In this document: in pieces, positions 1 to 7,404 of the stretch
Layout of the letters: every line of letters begins with the position of its first letter
Position numbering within the stretch: position 1 is the stretch's first letter
Assembly (NCBI GenBank): GCA_050746185.1
Contig: JBOGLA010000042.1
Coordinates: 1-64,000 of the forward strand
From: PALSA-188 sp050746185
Lineage (GTDB): Bacteria > Acidobacteriota > Terriglobia > Terriglobales > Acidobacteriaceae
Direction of reading: 5' to 3'
DNA length: 64,000 nucleotides
Notes under the pieces: model-generated
Seen by the model: only the letters and a program-made list of their open reading frames with translations
Database searches by the model: none
What the model was told of the DNA's origin: nothing
Position numbers and translations under genes: made by a program

Positions 1-812
1 CGACCATTCCGGACCCGCTGGGCGACCTCACTCAATTGGGCGCGATCGGGTACGACGACGAAGTCGATCGTCAGCCCGCCAGCGGGCCGCGCCTCGGTCG
101 GGCCGGTGATGGTCACCAGCGTTCCTCCGGATCGAATCAGGCTTGCGGCCCGCTTCGCGATGTCGCCGCCGAGGACATCGAAAACCAGATCGACCCTGCC
201 GACATCTTCTAGGGCGTCGTTATCGAGGTCGACGAACTCCTGTGCGCCGAAGTCGAGAGCCGTCTGACGGCCGCCAGCGCGCCCGGTGCCGATGACGTAC
301 GCGCCGGCCTCACGTGCGAGTTGGCTCGCCATCGAACCGACTACGCCGGCCGCACCGTGCACGAGGACGGTCTGCCCCGCGCGAAGGCGGCCGTGCTCGA
401 ACAACCCCTGCCACGCGGTCAGGCCCGGCATCACAAGGGCCGCGCCCACTGTGAAGTCAACGTCACCCGGTAGCGGCGTGAGGTTGCGTGCCTCGACGGC
501 CACATACTCCGCCAGCGTGCCGTCGCGATACCAGTCCGTGAGGCCGAACACCCGCTGTCCAATCGACAGCCCCGTCGTGCCATAGCCGAGAGCGGTGACC
601 ACGCCGGCCAGTTCGTGTCCGGGGATTGAAGGCGTCCGGTCAAGGCCGAGGCGATCGGTCCAGGTCGAGGGCCATGTCAGCTCATCCCCGGTGAATCCCG
701 ACGCATGAATCTGAACAACGACGTCGTTTATCGCCGCCTGCGGCTCGGGCCGCTCCACCAGCTTCGCCCCGGCCGTTCCCACAGCCTGATCCGTCACCAC
801 AATCGCCTTCAT
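1..812 (-). CDS. NADP-dependent zinc-type alcohol dehydrogenase/quinone oxidoreductase (3' end cut by window)
   Basis: Medium-chain dehydrogenase/reductase of the quinone oxidoreductase type. The reading frame is open from the ATG at 812 to the window edge, giving 270 residues of a family that usually has 300-340, so the C-terminus is missing. The N-terminal GroES-like part contains the typical PGHELAGVV segment. The Rossmann part has VLVHGAAGVVGSMASQLAR, which matches the AxGxxG nucleotide-binding motif, followed by VIGTGRAGG; GTGR after the second strand fits NADP preference. No structural zinc-cluster cysteines are seen, which fits the zinc-free branch. It probably reduces quinones or enones in the cytoplasm; the substrate cannot be read from sequence. 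No operon partner is visible. Confidence 0.85.
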   Translation of the reverse strand, partial: MKAIVVTDQAVGTAGAKLVERPEPQAAINDVVVQIHASGFTGDELTWPSTWTDRLGLDRTPSIPGHELAGVVTALGYGTTGLSIGQRVFGLTDWYRDGTLAEYVAVEARNLTPLPGDVDFTVGAALVMPGLTAWQGLFEHGRLRAGQTVLVHGAAGVVGSMASQLAREAGAYVIGTGRAGGRQTALDFGAQEFVDLDNDALEDVGRVDLVFDVLGGDIAKRAASLIRSGGTLVTITGPTEARPAGGLTIDFVVVPDRAQLSEVAQRVRNG

Positions 813-880
813 CGGTCAGCTCCAGTCGAGTTCTTGCGTGTGGTAGTCGCTCCATCCGCTGTCCCAAGAAGGGTTACCGG

Positions 881-983
881 AGAAAATACGGGAAAATACG
901 GGGACAGGAAAATACCGGGACGGACGGTACGTACCCCAATTCATTTCTCCAGAAAAACAGGAAACCTCCCGTCTGTCCCCGGG
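881..983. repeat. Short direct repeats and long stem-loop between DUF1801 gene and oxidoreductase
   Basis: Three near-copies of a GGAAAATACGGGGAC-like unit lie at about 889-920. They are followed by an inverted repeat whose arms, CCGGGACGGACGG and CCGTCTGTCCCCGG, sit at about 914-927 and 969-982. The structure lies just past the stop codon of the DUF1801 gene (988) and could end its transcript. It may also be a leftover of a mobile element, since such G-rich repeats often accompany small elements. No gene is seen in 813-987. Confidence 0.45.
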
Positions 984-987
984 GTCT

Positions 988-1425
988 TCAGCTCACCTTT
1001 TCATTCGAAGCCTCGAATCCATGTCGTATTGCCGCTTCAAGTACATCAATGTTTATATCCTTTAGGGTTTTGAACTTGATGCAATATCCGCTCACGCTCG
1101 CCTTGCCTAGTGTTTTCCCATATGTTTTGGCTAAGTATGTCTTATCTTTGAGACCAAGGATGTAGACAGAGATTCCAGTTGTGTTTGCGCTCATGCCAAT
1201 TTGAAAAAACTCTCTCGTTTTTCCATTAGCATATTTTATCGCGTGCAATCCATAACCTATCGTTGGGTTGCTGATAGTTTTATTTTTGCTGTCTTTACCG
1301 TCGTCGAACCATAATTTACATCCTGGTAACACTTGAACTGTGAGCAGGTGCAACTCTTGCATGTTGCCGCGTTTTGGTTCAGGTTGGCTGGCAATATACT
1401 TTTTGATTTGTTCTTGTACGTTCAT
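988..1425 (-). CDS. DUF1801 (YdhG-like) domain protein
   Basis: 145-residue cytoplasmic protein of the DUF1801/YdhG fold. The diagnostic central stretch is present: IGYGLHAIKYANGK, then FFQIGMSANTTGISVYILGL, then KASVSGYCIKFKTLKDI and a final helix DVLEAAIRHGF. The family's biochemical function is not established. The gene is clearly richer in A+T than its neighbours, which suggests recent transfer. Its ATG overlaps the stop of the small upstream frame (1422-1724) as ATGA, so the two may be translationally coupled. Confidence 0.85.
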   Translation of the reverse strand: MNVQEQIKKYIASQPEPKRGNMQELHLLTVQVLPGCKLWFDDGKDSKNKTISNPTIGYGLHAIKYANGKTREFFQIGMSANTTGISVYILGLKDKTYLAKTYGKTLGKASVSGYCIKFKTLKDINIDVLEAAIRHGFEASNEKVS

Positions 1426-1724
1426 ATAAACCGGGATCTCCCATTTGACGAGTTGTTCGTGGTGTAAAACAAAAGTTGTGGGCCATTTCCATTATTGTAT
1501 TCCCGGCGCTCGGATATCCACCCGCCGAGACGTTGCACAAAAGCCCTGCAACGCCTACGAATAGATCCCGGGCGCGCCTCATGTCCAAGCTTTTGCACGT
1601 ACTCAATGTATGTCCCAGGATTAAACAGTGGGATGCCTGATGAGATGACCATGTCGGCTCCTTTCCTCCGAGCTTTGCTCGCTTCGAGCGCTTCCAACTC
1701 TACTTGCTCGTTAGGAGCCGACAC
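1422..1724 (-). CDS. Small hypothetical protein upstream of DUF1801 gene
   Basis: 100-residue frame with no family I recognise. The N-terminal half has an Ala/Glu/Lys/Arg-rich helix (VELEALEASKARRKG). The C-terminal half is polar (REYNNGNGPQ, TTNNSSNGRSR) and reads more like low-complexity or chance sequence. The only positive argument is the ATGA overlap with the DUF1801 start. Competing frames of similar length exist on both strands. Treat as tentative. Confidence 0.3.
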   Translation of the reverse strand: MSAPNEQVELEALEASKARRKGADMVISSGIPLFNPGTYIEYVQKLGHEARPGSIRRRCRAFVQRLGGWISERREYNNGNGPQLLFYTTNNSSNGRSRFI

Positions 1725-1748
1725 GGTTATGTCATCAGGCTAAAAGCC

Positions 1749-1779
1749 CCAGCCTTCGCAAAGAACGCGAAAGGCTGGA
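1749..1779 (-). terminator. Hairpin terminator candidate downstream of the secreted 146-residue protein
   Basis: CCAGCCTTCGC and GCGAAAGGCTGG form an almost perfect stem around a 7-nt loop. Read on the minus strand, the stem is followed by GGGGCTTTTAGC with a short T run. It lies 16 bp past the stop codon at 1795, as expected for an intrinsic terminator. Confidence 0.55.
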
Positions 1780-1794
1780 CCACCCGCCAGCGCG

Positions 1795-2235
1795 CTATTT
1801 TACAGGGGCGGCTGAATTGGCTTGGGAAGAGGCCGGTGTTCCTACTTTGCGGACAGCCTGGTCAACTACGGCGTAGAGAAGCTGGTCATGATCCAGCTTG
1901 GCCTGCTGCTTGATGTATTCGCCCGCTTGTTTTCCCGCTGCCTCGCTGGCGGGGAGGACGAGGTTGCGCTTCTGGGCGGAGAAGGCGGCGAGGTCCTGCA
2001 CCATGTCGAAGAACTTATCTTCGTCCTTGCCGCTCATGTGCCAGGCCTCGGACACGGTCAGAGGGAGAAGCTGCTCGATGGTCCAGGGGTGAGTTTCGGC
2101 AGCCTCGTTGGCTTCCGGTTTGATGTTGACCGGGGAGGATGACTCGGGTTGCTGGGCAATCCCGGGGATACTCCCCAGGGAAAGCATGCCCGCAGTGGCC
2201 AGGCAGAGGACGAAGGTACGGATGAGAGAGGTCAT
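1795..2235 (-). CDS. Secreted hypothetical protein, 146 aa
   Basis: The N-terminus is a clear Sec signal peptide: MTSLIRTF, a hydrophobic core LCLATAGMLSLG, and a probable cleavage site near GIAQQ. The mature protein of about 118 residues is mostly helical (PWTIEQLLPLTVSEAW, then KFFDMVQDLAAFSAQKR, then GEYIKQQAKLDHDQLLYAVVDQAVR) with no cysteines, so it is likely a small periplasmic helical protein. No known domain is recognised. It is transcribed in the same direction as the glycine-zipper gene upstream, with about 36 bp between the genes, so they may form one unit. Confidence 0.65.
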   Translation of the reverse strand: MTSLIRTFVLCLATAGMLSLGSIPGIAQQPESSSPVNIKPEANEAAETHPWTIEQLLPLTVSEAWHMSGKDEDKFFDMVQDLAAFSAQKRNLVLPASEAAGKQAGEYIKQQAKLDHDQLLYAVVDQAVRKVGTPASSQANSAAPVK

Positions 2236-2271
2236 GGCAGACGATTTCCTTTCGTGCAGGTGTAGGTATGG

Positions 2272-2700
2272 CTAGTGGTGGTCATAATCCCGTTGGTCCC
2301 GTTCCTGTCTCTGATGCGCCTCGCCTATGACGGCGCCAATGCCCGCGCCGGCAGCGCCGCCAATAATCGTTCCTTTTAGGCCTCTGCCGAAGATCGCGCC
2401 AAGTACGGCTCCGCCCGCTCCGCCAATGAGAGCTCCCTGGCCGGGGCCGATGCCGCCCCGGTTGTAACGCCGATCATAGGACCGGTCATAGCGCTGATCG
2501 TAGGACCGGTCATAGCGCTGGTCGTAGGATTGGTCATAGCGGGGATCGTAGTACTGCCCGCCTCTGCCACCATCGCGCATGCCATTGTAGAACTGCTGAT
2601 TGTCTCGATTGTCGCGGCGATCCCTGTGCTGGGCCATTACGGGTAGGACGCAGGTGGCCAGCAGCAATGACGCGACAACCGTAGATGCAAGTACCTTCAT
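2272..2700 (-). CDS. Secreted glycine-zipper protein with Asp/Arg/Tyr octapeptide repeats
   Basis: Starting at the ATG at 2700 (MKVLASTVVASLL) gives 142 residues with a proper signal peptide ending near VMAQ; an upstream in-frame ATG would bury the signal peptide. After cleavage comes a charged segment with tandem DRSYDQRY octapeptides, coded by three 24-bp repeats at 2472-2543. A Gly-zipper follows (GPGQGALIGGAGGAVLGAIFGRG, continuing TIIGGAAGAGIGAVIGE), of the kind found in outer-membrane-associated or pore-associated envelope proteins (Gly-zipper_2/Omp families). The C-terminus is Asp/His-rich (DQRDYDHH). The function is unknown; an envelope-stress or structural role is a guess. Confidence 0.75.
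   Translation of the reverse strand: MKVLASTVVASLLLATCVLPVMAQHRDRRDNRDNQQFYNGMRDGGRGGQYYDPRYDQSYDQRYDRSYDQRYDRSYDRRYNRGGIGPGQGALIGGAGGAVLGAIFGRGLKGTIIGGAAGAGIGAVIGEAHQRQERDQRDYDHH
2472..2543 (-). repeat. Three 24-bp tandem repeats coding DRSYDQRY
   Basis: Units at 2472-2495, 2496-2519 and 2520-2543 differ by a few bases each and keep the reading frame, so copy number can change without a frameshift. A degenerate fourth unit follows. Confidence 0.8.
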
Positions 2701-2876
2701 GATTTCTCTAGGATGCAAATTCGTGATGGAAGGGATATAAAACTTTTGAGAGGAAAGCTCAGCCCCGGAGCGCCGACACAAAACGGCAAGAACACGACTC
2801 CCCGCATTTTGAAAATTCCTTTCGTAACTGCGTTAGCCTTAGGGCTAATCTACAGTCCGTTCACCCGCCGGCCTTC

Positions 2877-3722
2877 CTATTTGATTGAGATCATGGGCAC
2901 GGCCAGCAAGGCGGCGAGGACTCCAATCGCTTTCCAGCGGGTGAAGCGTTCGCGCAGAAAGAATCGCGCCAGAAGAACGGTAACCACCGGATACAGCGAA
3001 GTCAGCACCACAGCCTCATCCAGACGGCCGGCCTGGCTCGCGCGAATGAAAAGCACGCTCCCGCTCACATCGAGACACCCGGCGAGCGCGGCTAATTGCA
3101 CGCGGAAGCGGTCGGCATCGCGGAATGTTTGCCAGAGAAGCACGATTGCGCCCGTGAGCAATAAAGAAGCCGCGCGCGAGGCCGCCGCAATCCAGAAAGC
3201 GGAACCGTTCCCCGCCTGCTTGATGCATAAGAAGAAGCCGGCAAAACCGATGCCCGCGGCCAATGCCAATCCAATATTATCCGGCGCGCCGGCATCGTCG
3301 GGCCGCGAGACCAGCCATATCCCGAGACCTGCCAACAAAAACCCCGCTATCTGGATTGGATGTGGAAGGCCTTCGAAAAAAATTGCGAAGGCGGTTGGGA
3401 TGGCTGCACCCACCACGGCTGAAACGGGCGCGGCAAGTCCCATGCGCCCGGTCGAGAGCGCGCGATAAAACAGCGCCAATGCCGCTCCTCCCGACAGTCC
3501 GGCCGCCAGAGCCCAGGCGAGGCTGCGGTGAGAAGGGAGCACGGAATGTTGCGCGATTGCCAAGGCGGTAACAAAGAGCAATCCGCTGCCGTGGGCGATG
3601 GCAGTGATCAAGAAAGCATTGGCGCTCCGGGATGCATATCCGCCAATGAAGTCGCTGGCGCCCCAACAGGCAACCGCTGCCAGACTGAAGGCGAACGGGG
3701 CGATTTGAAAGGATAAGTGCAT
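2877..3722 (-). CDS. EamA/DMT-superfamily permease
   Basis: 281-residue inner-membrane protein with about ten hydrophobic segments arranged as two EamA repeats, the standard drug/metabolite transporter architecture. Typical signatures are the N-terminal ALAAVACWGASDFIGGYASR-like region, ALFYRALSTGRMGLAAPVSAV closing the first repeat, and VLFIRASQAGRLDEAVVLTSLYPVVTVLLARFFLRERFT in the second. The start at 3722 (MHLSFQIAP) is preferred because upstream residues are hydrophilic and do not fit the family. The substrate cannot be deduced. It is divergent from yqeY. Confidence 0.85.
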   Translation of the reverse strand: MHLSFQIAPFAFSLAAVACWGASDFIGGYASRSANAFLITAIAHGSGLLFVTALAIAQHSVLPSHRSLAWALAAGLSGGAALALFYRALSTGRMGLAAPVSAVVGAAIPTAFAIFFEGLPHPIQIAGFLLAGLGIWLVSRPDDAGAPDNIGLALAAGIGFAGFFLCIKQAGNGSAFWIAAASRAASLLLTGAIVLLWQTFRDADRFRVQLAALAGCLDVSGSVLFIRASQAGRLDEAVVLTSLYPVVTVLLARFFLRERFTRWKAIGVLAALLAVPMISIK

Positions 3723-3883
3723 TTTCTGGGGTGAGAGAGAGTAGCATGGCGAATCGCGGAGGGTTGTGGGCAGGTCCCGGCCCCTACGTTTGGGGTGCTG
3801 AAAGTCGCGCTTCTTCAAAGGGTTGAAGATACTGGAACTACCCATAGTGTCGGCGAGGCCCGGTTGTGGCTATAATCCCGATC

Positions 3884-4342
3884 ATGAGCCTAACTGAACA
3901 GATTCAGAGTGATATTACCGATGCGATGCGGGCACGAGATGAGTTGAGGCTCTCGACACTCCGGATGGTTAAGAGTGCGCTCAAGAATCGTGAGATTGAA
4001 AAAATGGCGCCGCTTGACGACAAAGAGGCGCAGCAGGTGTTGAGCACGCTGATCAAGCAGCGCAAAGAATCAGTAGAACAATTCACCAAGGGCGGGCGCC
4101 AGGAGCTCGCCGACAAAGAAACCGCGGAGATTGCCATGATCGAAGCCTACATGCCGAAAGCCGCCGGCGATGATCAAATCGTTGCCGGAGTGAAAGCTGT
4201 AATCGCTGAAATGGGATCGCCAACGCTCAAAGACATGGGAACGGTGATGAAAAACGTGATGGCGCGTTTTTCAGGCGCCGACATTAGAGTGGACGGCAAA
4301 CTGGTGAGTGACGTGGTCAAGAAGGAACTCGCCCCGAAATAA
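3884..4342 (+). CDS. yqeY: GatB/YqeY domain-containing protein
   Basis: 152-residue YqeY-type protein, related to the tRNA-binding C-terminal domain of GatB. Family signatures are the N-terminal helix SLTEQIQSDITDAMRARDELRLSTLRMVKSALKNREIE and the conserved PTLKDMGTVMKNVMARFSGADIRVDGKLVSDVVKKEL at the end. The start at 3884 (MSLTEQ) fits the family; the upstream in-frame ATG would add six unusual residues. The protein is thought to act on tRNA or translation, but a defined reaction has not been established. It appears monocistronic. Confidence 0.9.
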   Translation: MSLTEQIQSDITDAMRARDELRLSTLRMVKSALKNREIEKMAPLDDKEAQQVLSTLIKQRKESVEQFTKGGRQELADKETAEIAMIEAYMPKAAGDDQIVAGVKAVIAEMGSPTLKDMGTVMKNVMARFSGADIRVDGKLVSDVVKKELAPK

Positions 4343-4403
4343 TGGAGCGCGTCGCCGGATCCGACGCGCCTGGCGGTTCGCGTTCCAGAGACATCTTGAG
4401 ACT

Positions 4404-4421
4404 CTGTTTCAATATGAGACA
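4404..4421. promoter_or_regulatory. Palindromic activator-site candidate TGTTTCAATATGAGACAG
   Basis: Near-perfect dyad of the form TGTcTCA-N3-TGAGACA, lying about 75 bp upstream of a -24/-12 motif. A bacterial enhancer-binding protein dimer would be expected there. Similar dyads occur at 15304-15318 (GACTCAAAATGAGAC) and inside rsmG at 40099-40111 (TCTCAATATGAGA). Which protein binds is unknown; the NtrC-type regulator at 19625 is an obvious candidate. Confidence 0.5.
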
Positions 4422-4492
4422 GTCGCAATTCTTCGCAGGATTGGCCGGCCCTAGATAATCCTTTCTAATCTTCAACTTGGAACTGAATAGCT

Positions 4493-4510
4493 TTGGCTTC
4501 GCTCGTGCAG
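4493..4510 (+). promoter_or_regulatory. Candidate sigma-54 (-24/-12) promoter
   Basis: TTGGCTTCGCTCGTGCAG carries GG and GC separated by exactly 10 bp (4495-4496 and 4507-4508) and matches TGGC/TGC of the RpoN consensus. The expected start point is near 4520, giving a leader of about 80 nt before the gene at 4602. The remaining 4343-4601 region holds no gene. Confidence 0.5.
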
Positions 4511-4601
4511 AGGTTTTACCGTGCGGTTCGGCGCCCGAGCCATGCTAACCGGCAGACTTGGGAGCCGTATCCGCTTCAATCTTTGAGATCGAGGAATATC
4601 C

Positions 4602-4952
4602 TTGGCCAAGGCTGCGATGGCGACAGCCCGTTCCGTGCGGGATAACTCCATGGGCAAGCTTGCCAGGTTTTTCCCCGACGCGATGCCGCTTCGTATTCCC
4701 GTCCGCCTGACCCGCATGGCGAATCAGGGAACGCCCTTCACTGAAACAACCGTGATTGAATTTGGGACCGCCCGCGAAGTTTTATTCGCCTCCACGCTTC
4801 CGCTGGAATTTGCGGACATGCTGCGGTTACAAAATTCCGATGGCACGATTGACGCGGAAGCGTGCGTTGTAGCATTGCAATATAACGGGGCGCGCACCGC
4901 GGTGGCGGCACGTTTCAAAGATGCGGTGGCGGCCTGGATTGTGAAGCAATGA
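4602..4952 (+). CDS. Small PilZ-like protein, first gene of signalling operon
   Basis: 116 residues from a TTG at 4602, preceded by GAGGA with 6-nt spacing; an ATG at 4617 is an alternative. The segment LRIPVRLTRMANQG, then TVIEFGTAREVLFASTLPLEFADMLRLQN and ACVVALQYNGARTAVAARF resembles a PilZ-type beta barrel in layout. However, the canonical RxxxR and D/NxSxxG c-di-GMP motifs are not intact, so ligand binding is doubtful. Its stop overlaps the next start as ATGA, so the two are probably translated together. It lies directly downstream of the candidate sigma-54 promoter. Confidence 0.6.
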   Translation: MAKAAMATARSVRDNSMGKLARFFPDAMPLRIPVRLTRMANQGTPFTETTVIEFGTAREVLFASTLPLEFADMLRLQNSDGTIDAEACVVALQYNGARTAVAARFKDAVAAWIVKQ

Positions 4953-6037
4953 CGGTGACCGCCAGACCAGGAATTGAAGAGCCGGCGCCTTTCGACAACG
5001 AGGCCGAATGGCGCGTTGCCCATCTCATCTATCCGTTGTACCGCGCCCTGGCGCGTGAGTGCATCATTGACGTTTTTCCTTGCGCGCAACTTGAAAATGA
5101 AATTGACCCTCGGGCCGAGGGTTCTCTTGCCCCGGTTCGTGACTGGTTCGTGAAAATGGACGAATTGGTTCAGGTTCACCAGCTTCGCCATTTCCTGCAA
5201 ACCACTACTCTTGCCGGGGATGAGGCGTTGCAGGGCCTCATTCTTCACCATCTTCGAAAACAAGAACGAAATGAATCTGACCGCAATAAAATAGATTTCC
5301 TGCTGGTGCAGTATTTCTCGCTTTGTGTTTCTCCCCGGTTAAGGGATAGCGAAATTGATCTGTCACACGTCGCGCAAATTCTCGAACCCGTCCTTGGGCA
5401 GTTTGATGCGGAGGCTTCCGAATGGCTGGCGCCGCTGGATGCGCTGACGGCCAAATCCGGAAGTTGCCGGACTTTAAAGGAACTCTTTACCAGCCGCATC
5501 ATCGAGCAGGGAAGGAAGTTGAAGGACGCCGCGGGAGATAAATATTTTTTGCCCGCTGCAATGGCGGCATTTACCAGGTTTGGATTTCTTTTGCGCCGAA
5601 GCTTTTTTCGGCTCATGCATCAGGACCTGAACGCGATTCTGGATGGTTTGCGCGAACTCGAAGCCCGCGGCGTCGAAGGGCTGGACTGTCGCAGAGCGCA
5701 GTTTTCCGCCTTTGAACCCATGGCCCGGCTGCGCATGATTTGCCAGTCATGGAAAGTGATGTTCCACGCGGAATATTCCGCCGGCCAACCCCTCTGCCTT
5801 CTGGTAGATTTGCGGACGGTGGTGGAGGCTGCTTTAGCCAAGTCCCAGTCAAAGGCTAACCTCGGAGTTCCAGCCGTCAAAATGAAGAGTTTCGCGGCCG
5901 CCGCGGGTGCGGCCGGCAGATCGGGCGCAACCCCGCTGCCGGATTTCGAAGTCAAGGACTTCGCTCCTCACGGGGAAACGGGATCGTCGTCCGGCGCTTT
6001 TGGCGCCGCCAATAATAAAGACTCTGATTTCGATTAA
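4949..6037 (+). CDS. Unknown helical protein, 362 aa
   Basis: No family recognised. The chain looks all-helical and cytoplasmic, with no signal peptide or membrane segments. The first 290 residues are regular helices (AEWRVAHLIYPLYRALAREC, KIDFLLVQYFSLCVSPRL, MAAFTRFGFLLRRSFFRLM, LNAILDGLRELEARG). The last 70 are Ala/Gly/Ser-rich and probably disordered (AAAAGAAGRSG, ending NNKDSDFD). It overlaps the PilZ-like gene upstream by four bases and precedes the DHp-only gene by 20 bp. That context suggests a scaffold or adaptor of the signalling operon, which is inference only. Confidence 0.75.
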   Translation: MTVTARPGIEEPAPFDNEAEWRVAHLIYPLYRALARECIIDVFPCAQLENEIDPRAEGSLAPVRDWFVKMDELVQVHQLRHFLQTTTLAGDEALQGLILHHLRKQERNESDRNKIDFLLVQYFSLCVSPRLRDSEIDLSHVAQILEPVLGQFDAEASEWLAPLDALTAKSGSCRTLKELFTSRIIEQGRKLKDAAGDKYFLPAAMAAFTRFGFLLRRSFFRLMHQDLNAILDGLRELEARGVEGLDCRRAQFSAFEPMARLRMICQSWKVMFHAEYSAGQPLCLLVDLRTVVEAALAKSQSKANLGVPAVKMKSFAAAAGAAGRSGATPLPDFEVKDFAPHGETGSSSGAFGAANNKDSDFD

Positions 6038-6057
6038 ATTGGAATGGAGAGCGATAC

Positions 6058-6750
6058 TTGGATCAGCCGACTGTTTTAATTATTTCGAATGAGGCGGAAT
6101 TCTCGCATGCCATCACTTCGCGCTGGCAGCTTGAACACAGCGTACCTTCATTCACGCTGATGAGCGGCGATCTTTGCCCTGGACTCAATTCAGAAGGATT
6201 CGACGCAGCCATCGTCGGCGGGCTTCCTGCCGCTGAGTGGCCTCCCATAGTGCGGGCGCTCGAAAATTGCGGCAAAGCGGTTCTGTTGGTTGGGAAACCC
6301 GATACGTTGACGCTTCCCGCAAGTTCCGCGAAATCCCGATTACTGGCATTGGAACGCGATGGACAGTGGTTGGATGCCATCGTTCTGATCCTTACCGAAT
6401 CTCTCACTGTGGCGCAGTTCGCAGGCAGAACTCAGCAGCTTGAAAAGAAAAATGCTCTGCTGGCCAGAGATGCGGCGCTCGGCCGCTACATTTTGGAAAT
6501 GCGTCACAGCCTGAACAATGCCCTCACCTCGGTTTTGGGAAACTCAGAGTTGCTGCTGCTTGAGCCCGAGACGCTGGCACCGCTGGACCCGGGGATACGC
6601 TCTCAGATTGATACCATCCGCAACATGGCCTTGCGCATGCACGAGATTCTCCAGCGATTTTCTTCCCTGGAAAAAGAGCTGAACGTCGCCGAAAAACAGG
6701 CCGCCAAAGAAGTCAAAGCAAGAGCCCACGCCGCCTCAACGACCGCCTGA
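6058..6750 (+). CDS. DHp-only (HisKA-like) protein with degenerate receiver-like N-terminus
   Basis: 230 residues from a TTG at 6058, with GGAG eight bases upstream. Residues 1-115 look like a receiver fold that has lost its acidic pocket and phosphorylatable Asp (TVLIISNEAEFSHAIT, then FDAAIVGGLPAAEW, then KAVLLVGKPDTL). A coiled region follows, then RHSLNNALTSVLGNSELLLL, which matches a histidine-kinase H-box with its His near residue 149, plus a second helix. No HATPase domain follows: the chain ends in a Lys/Ala tail. It may therefore work as a phosphotransfer or dimerisation partner instead of as a kinase. It is the last gene of the operon, convergent with the che operon. Confidence 0.75.
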   Translation: MDQPTVLIISNEAEFSHAITSRWQLEHSVPSFTLMSGDLCPGLNSEGFDAAIVGGLPAAEWPPIVRALENCGKAVLLVGKPDTLTLPASSAKSRLLALERDGQWLDAIVLILTESLTVAQFAGRTQQLEKKNALLARDAALGRYILEMRHSLNNALTSVLGNSELLLLEPETLAPLDPGIRSQIDTIRNMALRMHEILQRFSSLEKELNVAEKQAAKEVKARAHAASTTA

Positions 6751-6917
6751 ACGCCATGTTGTTGCAAGGAGAAAATGTCGTATTAAACATACCCACACAA
6801 CTATTTCCACCCTGACAGCCGAGATTCTTTATATCGTGGGCTGACCCCCCGGCGGTCTCTGGAAATCAGATGGAAGTTTGTGCCATCGTGGTTGTGGGCA
6901 CGCGAAGCCGGGCCTTC

Positions 6918-7403
6918 CTAACTTGCGGCTATGGCTTGCTGCTTCTTGTATCGCAGGGCAATGTTCATGAAGATGTTTCCGCTGGACGTGTCGAAGCACA
7001 ACACCATCGCTTCCGTATCTTCTGTGCTCTTGGATCCGGAATCCGAAGTGAGCAATGTGGGGGGGTGCACGCGAAAATGGAATCCCTGATCGTTCAAGGT
7101 TGCGACGGCATTGCCAATTACCTGATTGGCCAATTCACATACAGCTTCCGGGACAAGGCTGTCGGTTTCGGGCAACTCCGCGCCGGCGAACCGGCTGGCC
7201 ACGCGCCGCGCGGTTGCCGGATCGAGATCAAAGATGATTCTTCCTTCGATGTCACCGGTCAGCCAGACGAGGGCGGCAACGCCTTTTCGGCGGTAGGCTT
7301 CCTCTTCCATGCTCAGGTGTCCGATTGACATGGGGGATTTTAATCCTGGAGCCAGCACCGCGTCGGCTGCATTGATGAACGGTTGAATCAACTCCATTTT
7401 CAT
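6918..7403 (-). CDS. cheX: Chemotaxis protein CheX (CheY-P phosphatase)
   Basis: 161-residue CheX/CheC-family protein. After an N-terminal strand-helix (FINAADAVLAPGLK) it carries VPEAVCELANQVIGNAVATL, which has the ExxN phosphatase signature (ELAN) and the following GN of CheX. The start at 7403 (MKMELIQ) lies one base past the cheY stop; a longer in-frame start would run through cheY and is rejected. CheX proteins speed dephosphorylation of CheY-P and so end the signal. It is the last gene of the che operon, which fits the absence of cheZ. Confidence 0.85.
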   Translation of the reverse strand: MKMELIQPFINAADAVLAPGLKSPMSIGHLSMEEEAYRRKGVAALVWLTGDIEGRIIFDLDPATARRVASRFAGAELPETDSLVPEAVCELANQVIGNAVATLNDQGFHFRVHPPTLLTSDSGSKSTEDTEAMVLCFDTSSGNIFMNIALRYKKQQAIAAS

Positions 7404-7404
7404 A

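Noticed and set aside
2713..3468. 251-codon plus-strand frame opposite the EamA permease
   Set aside because: The minus strand shows a complete two-repeat EamA protein; the plus frame is low-complexity Ala/Arg/Pro.
4964..5263. Minus-strand frame opposite the helical protein
   Set aside because: Antisense to a gene coupled to its neighbours by an ATGA overlap; composition is Arg/Asn/Ser-rich without pattern.
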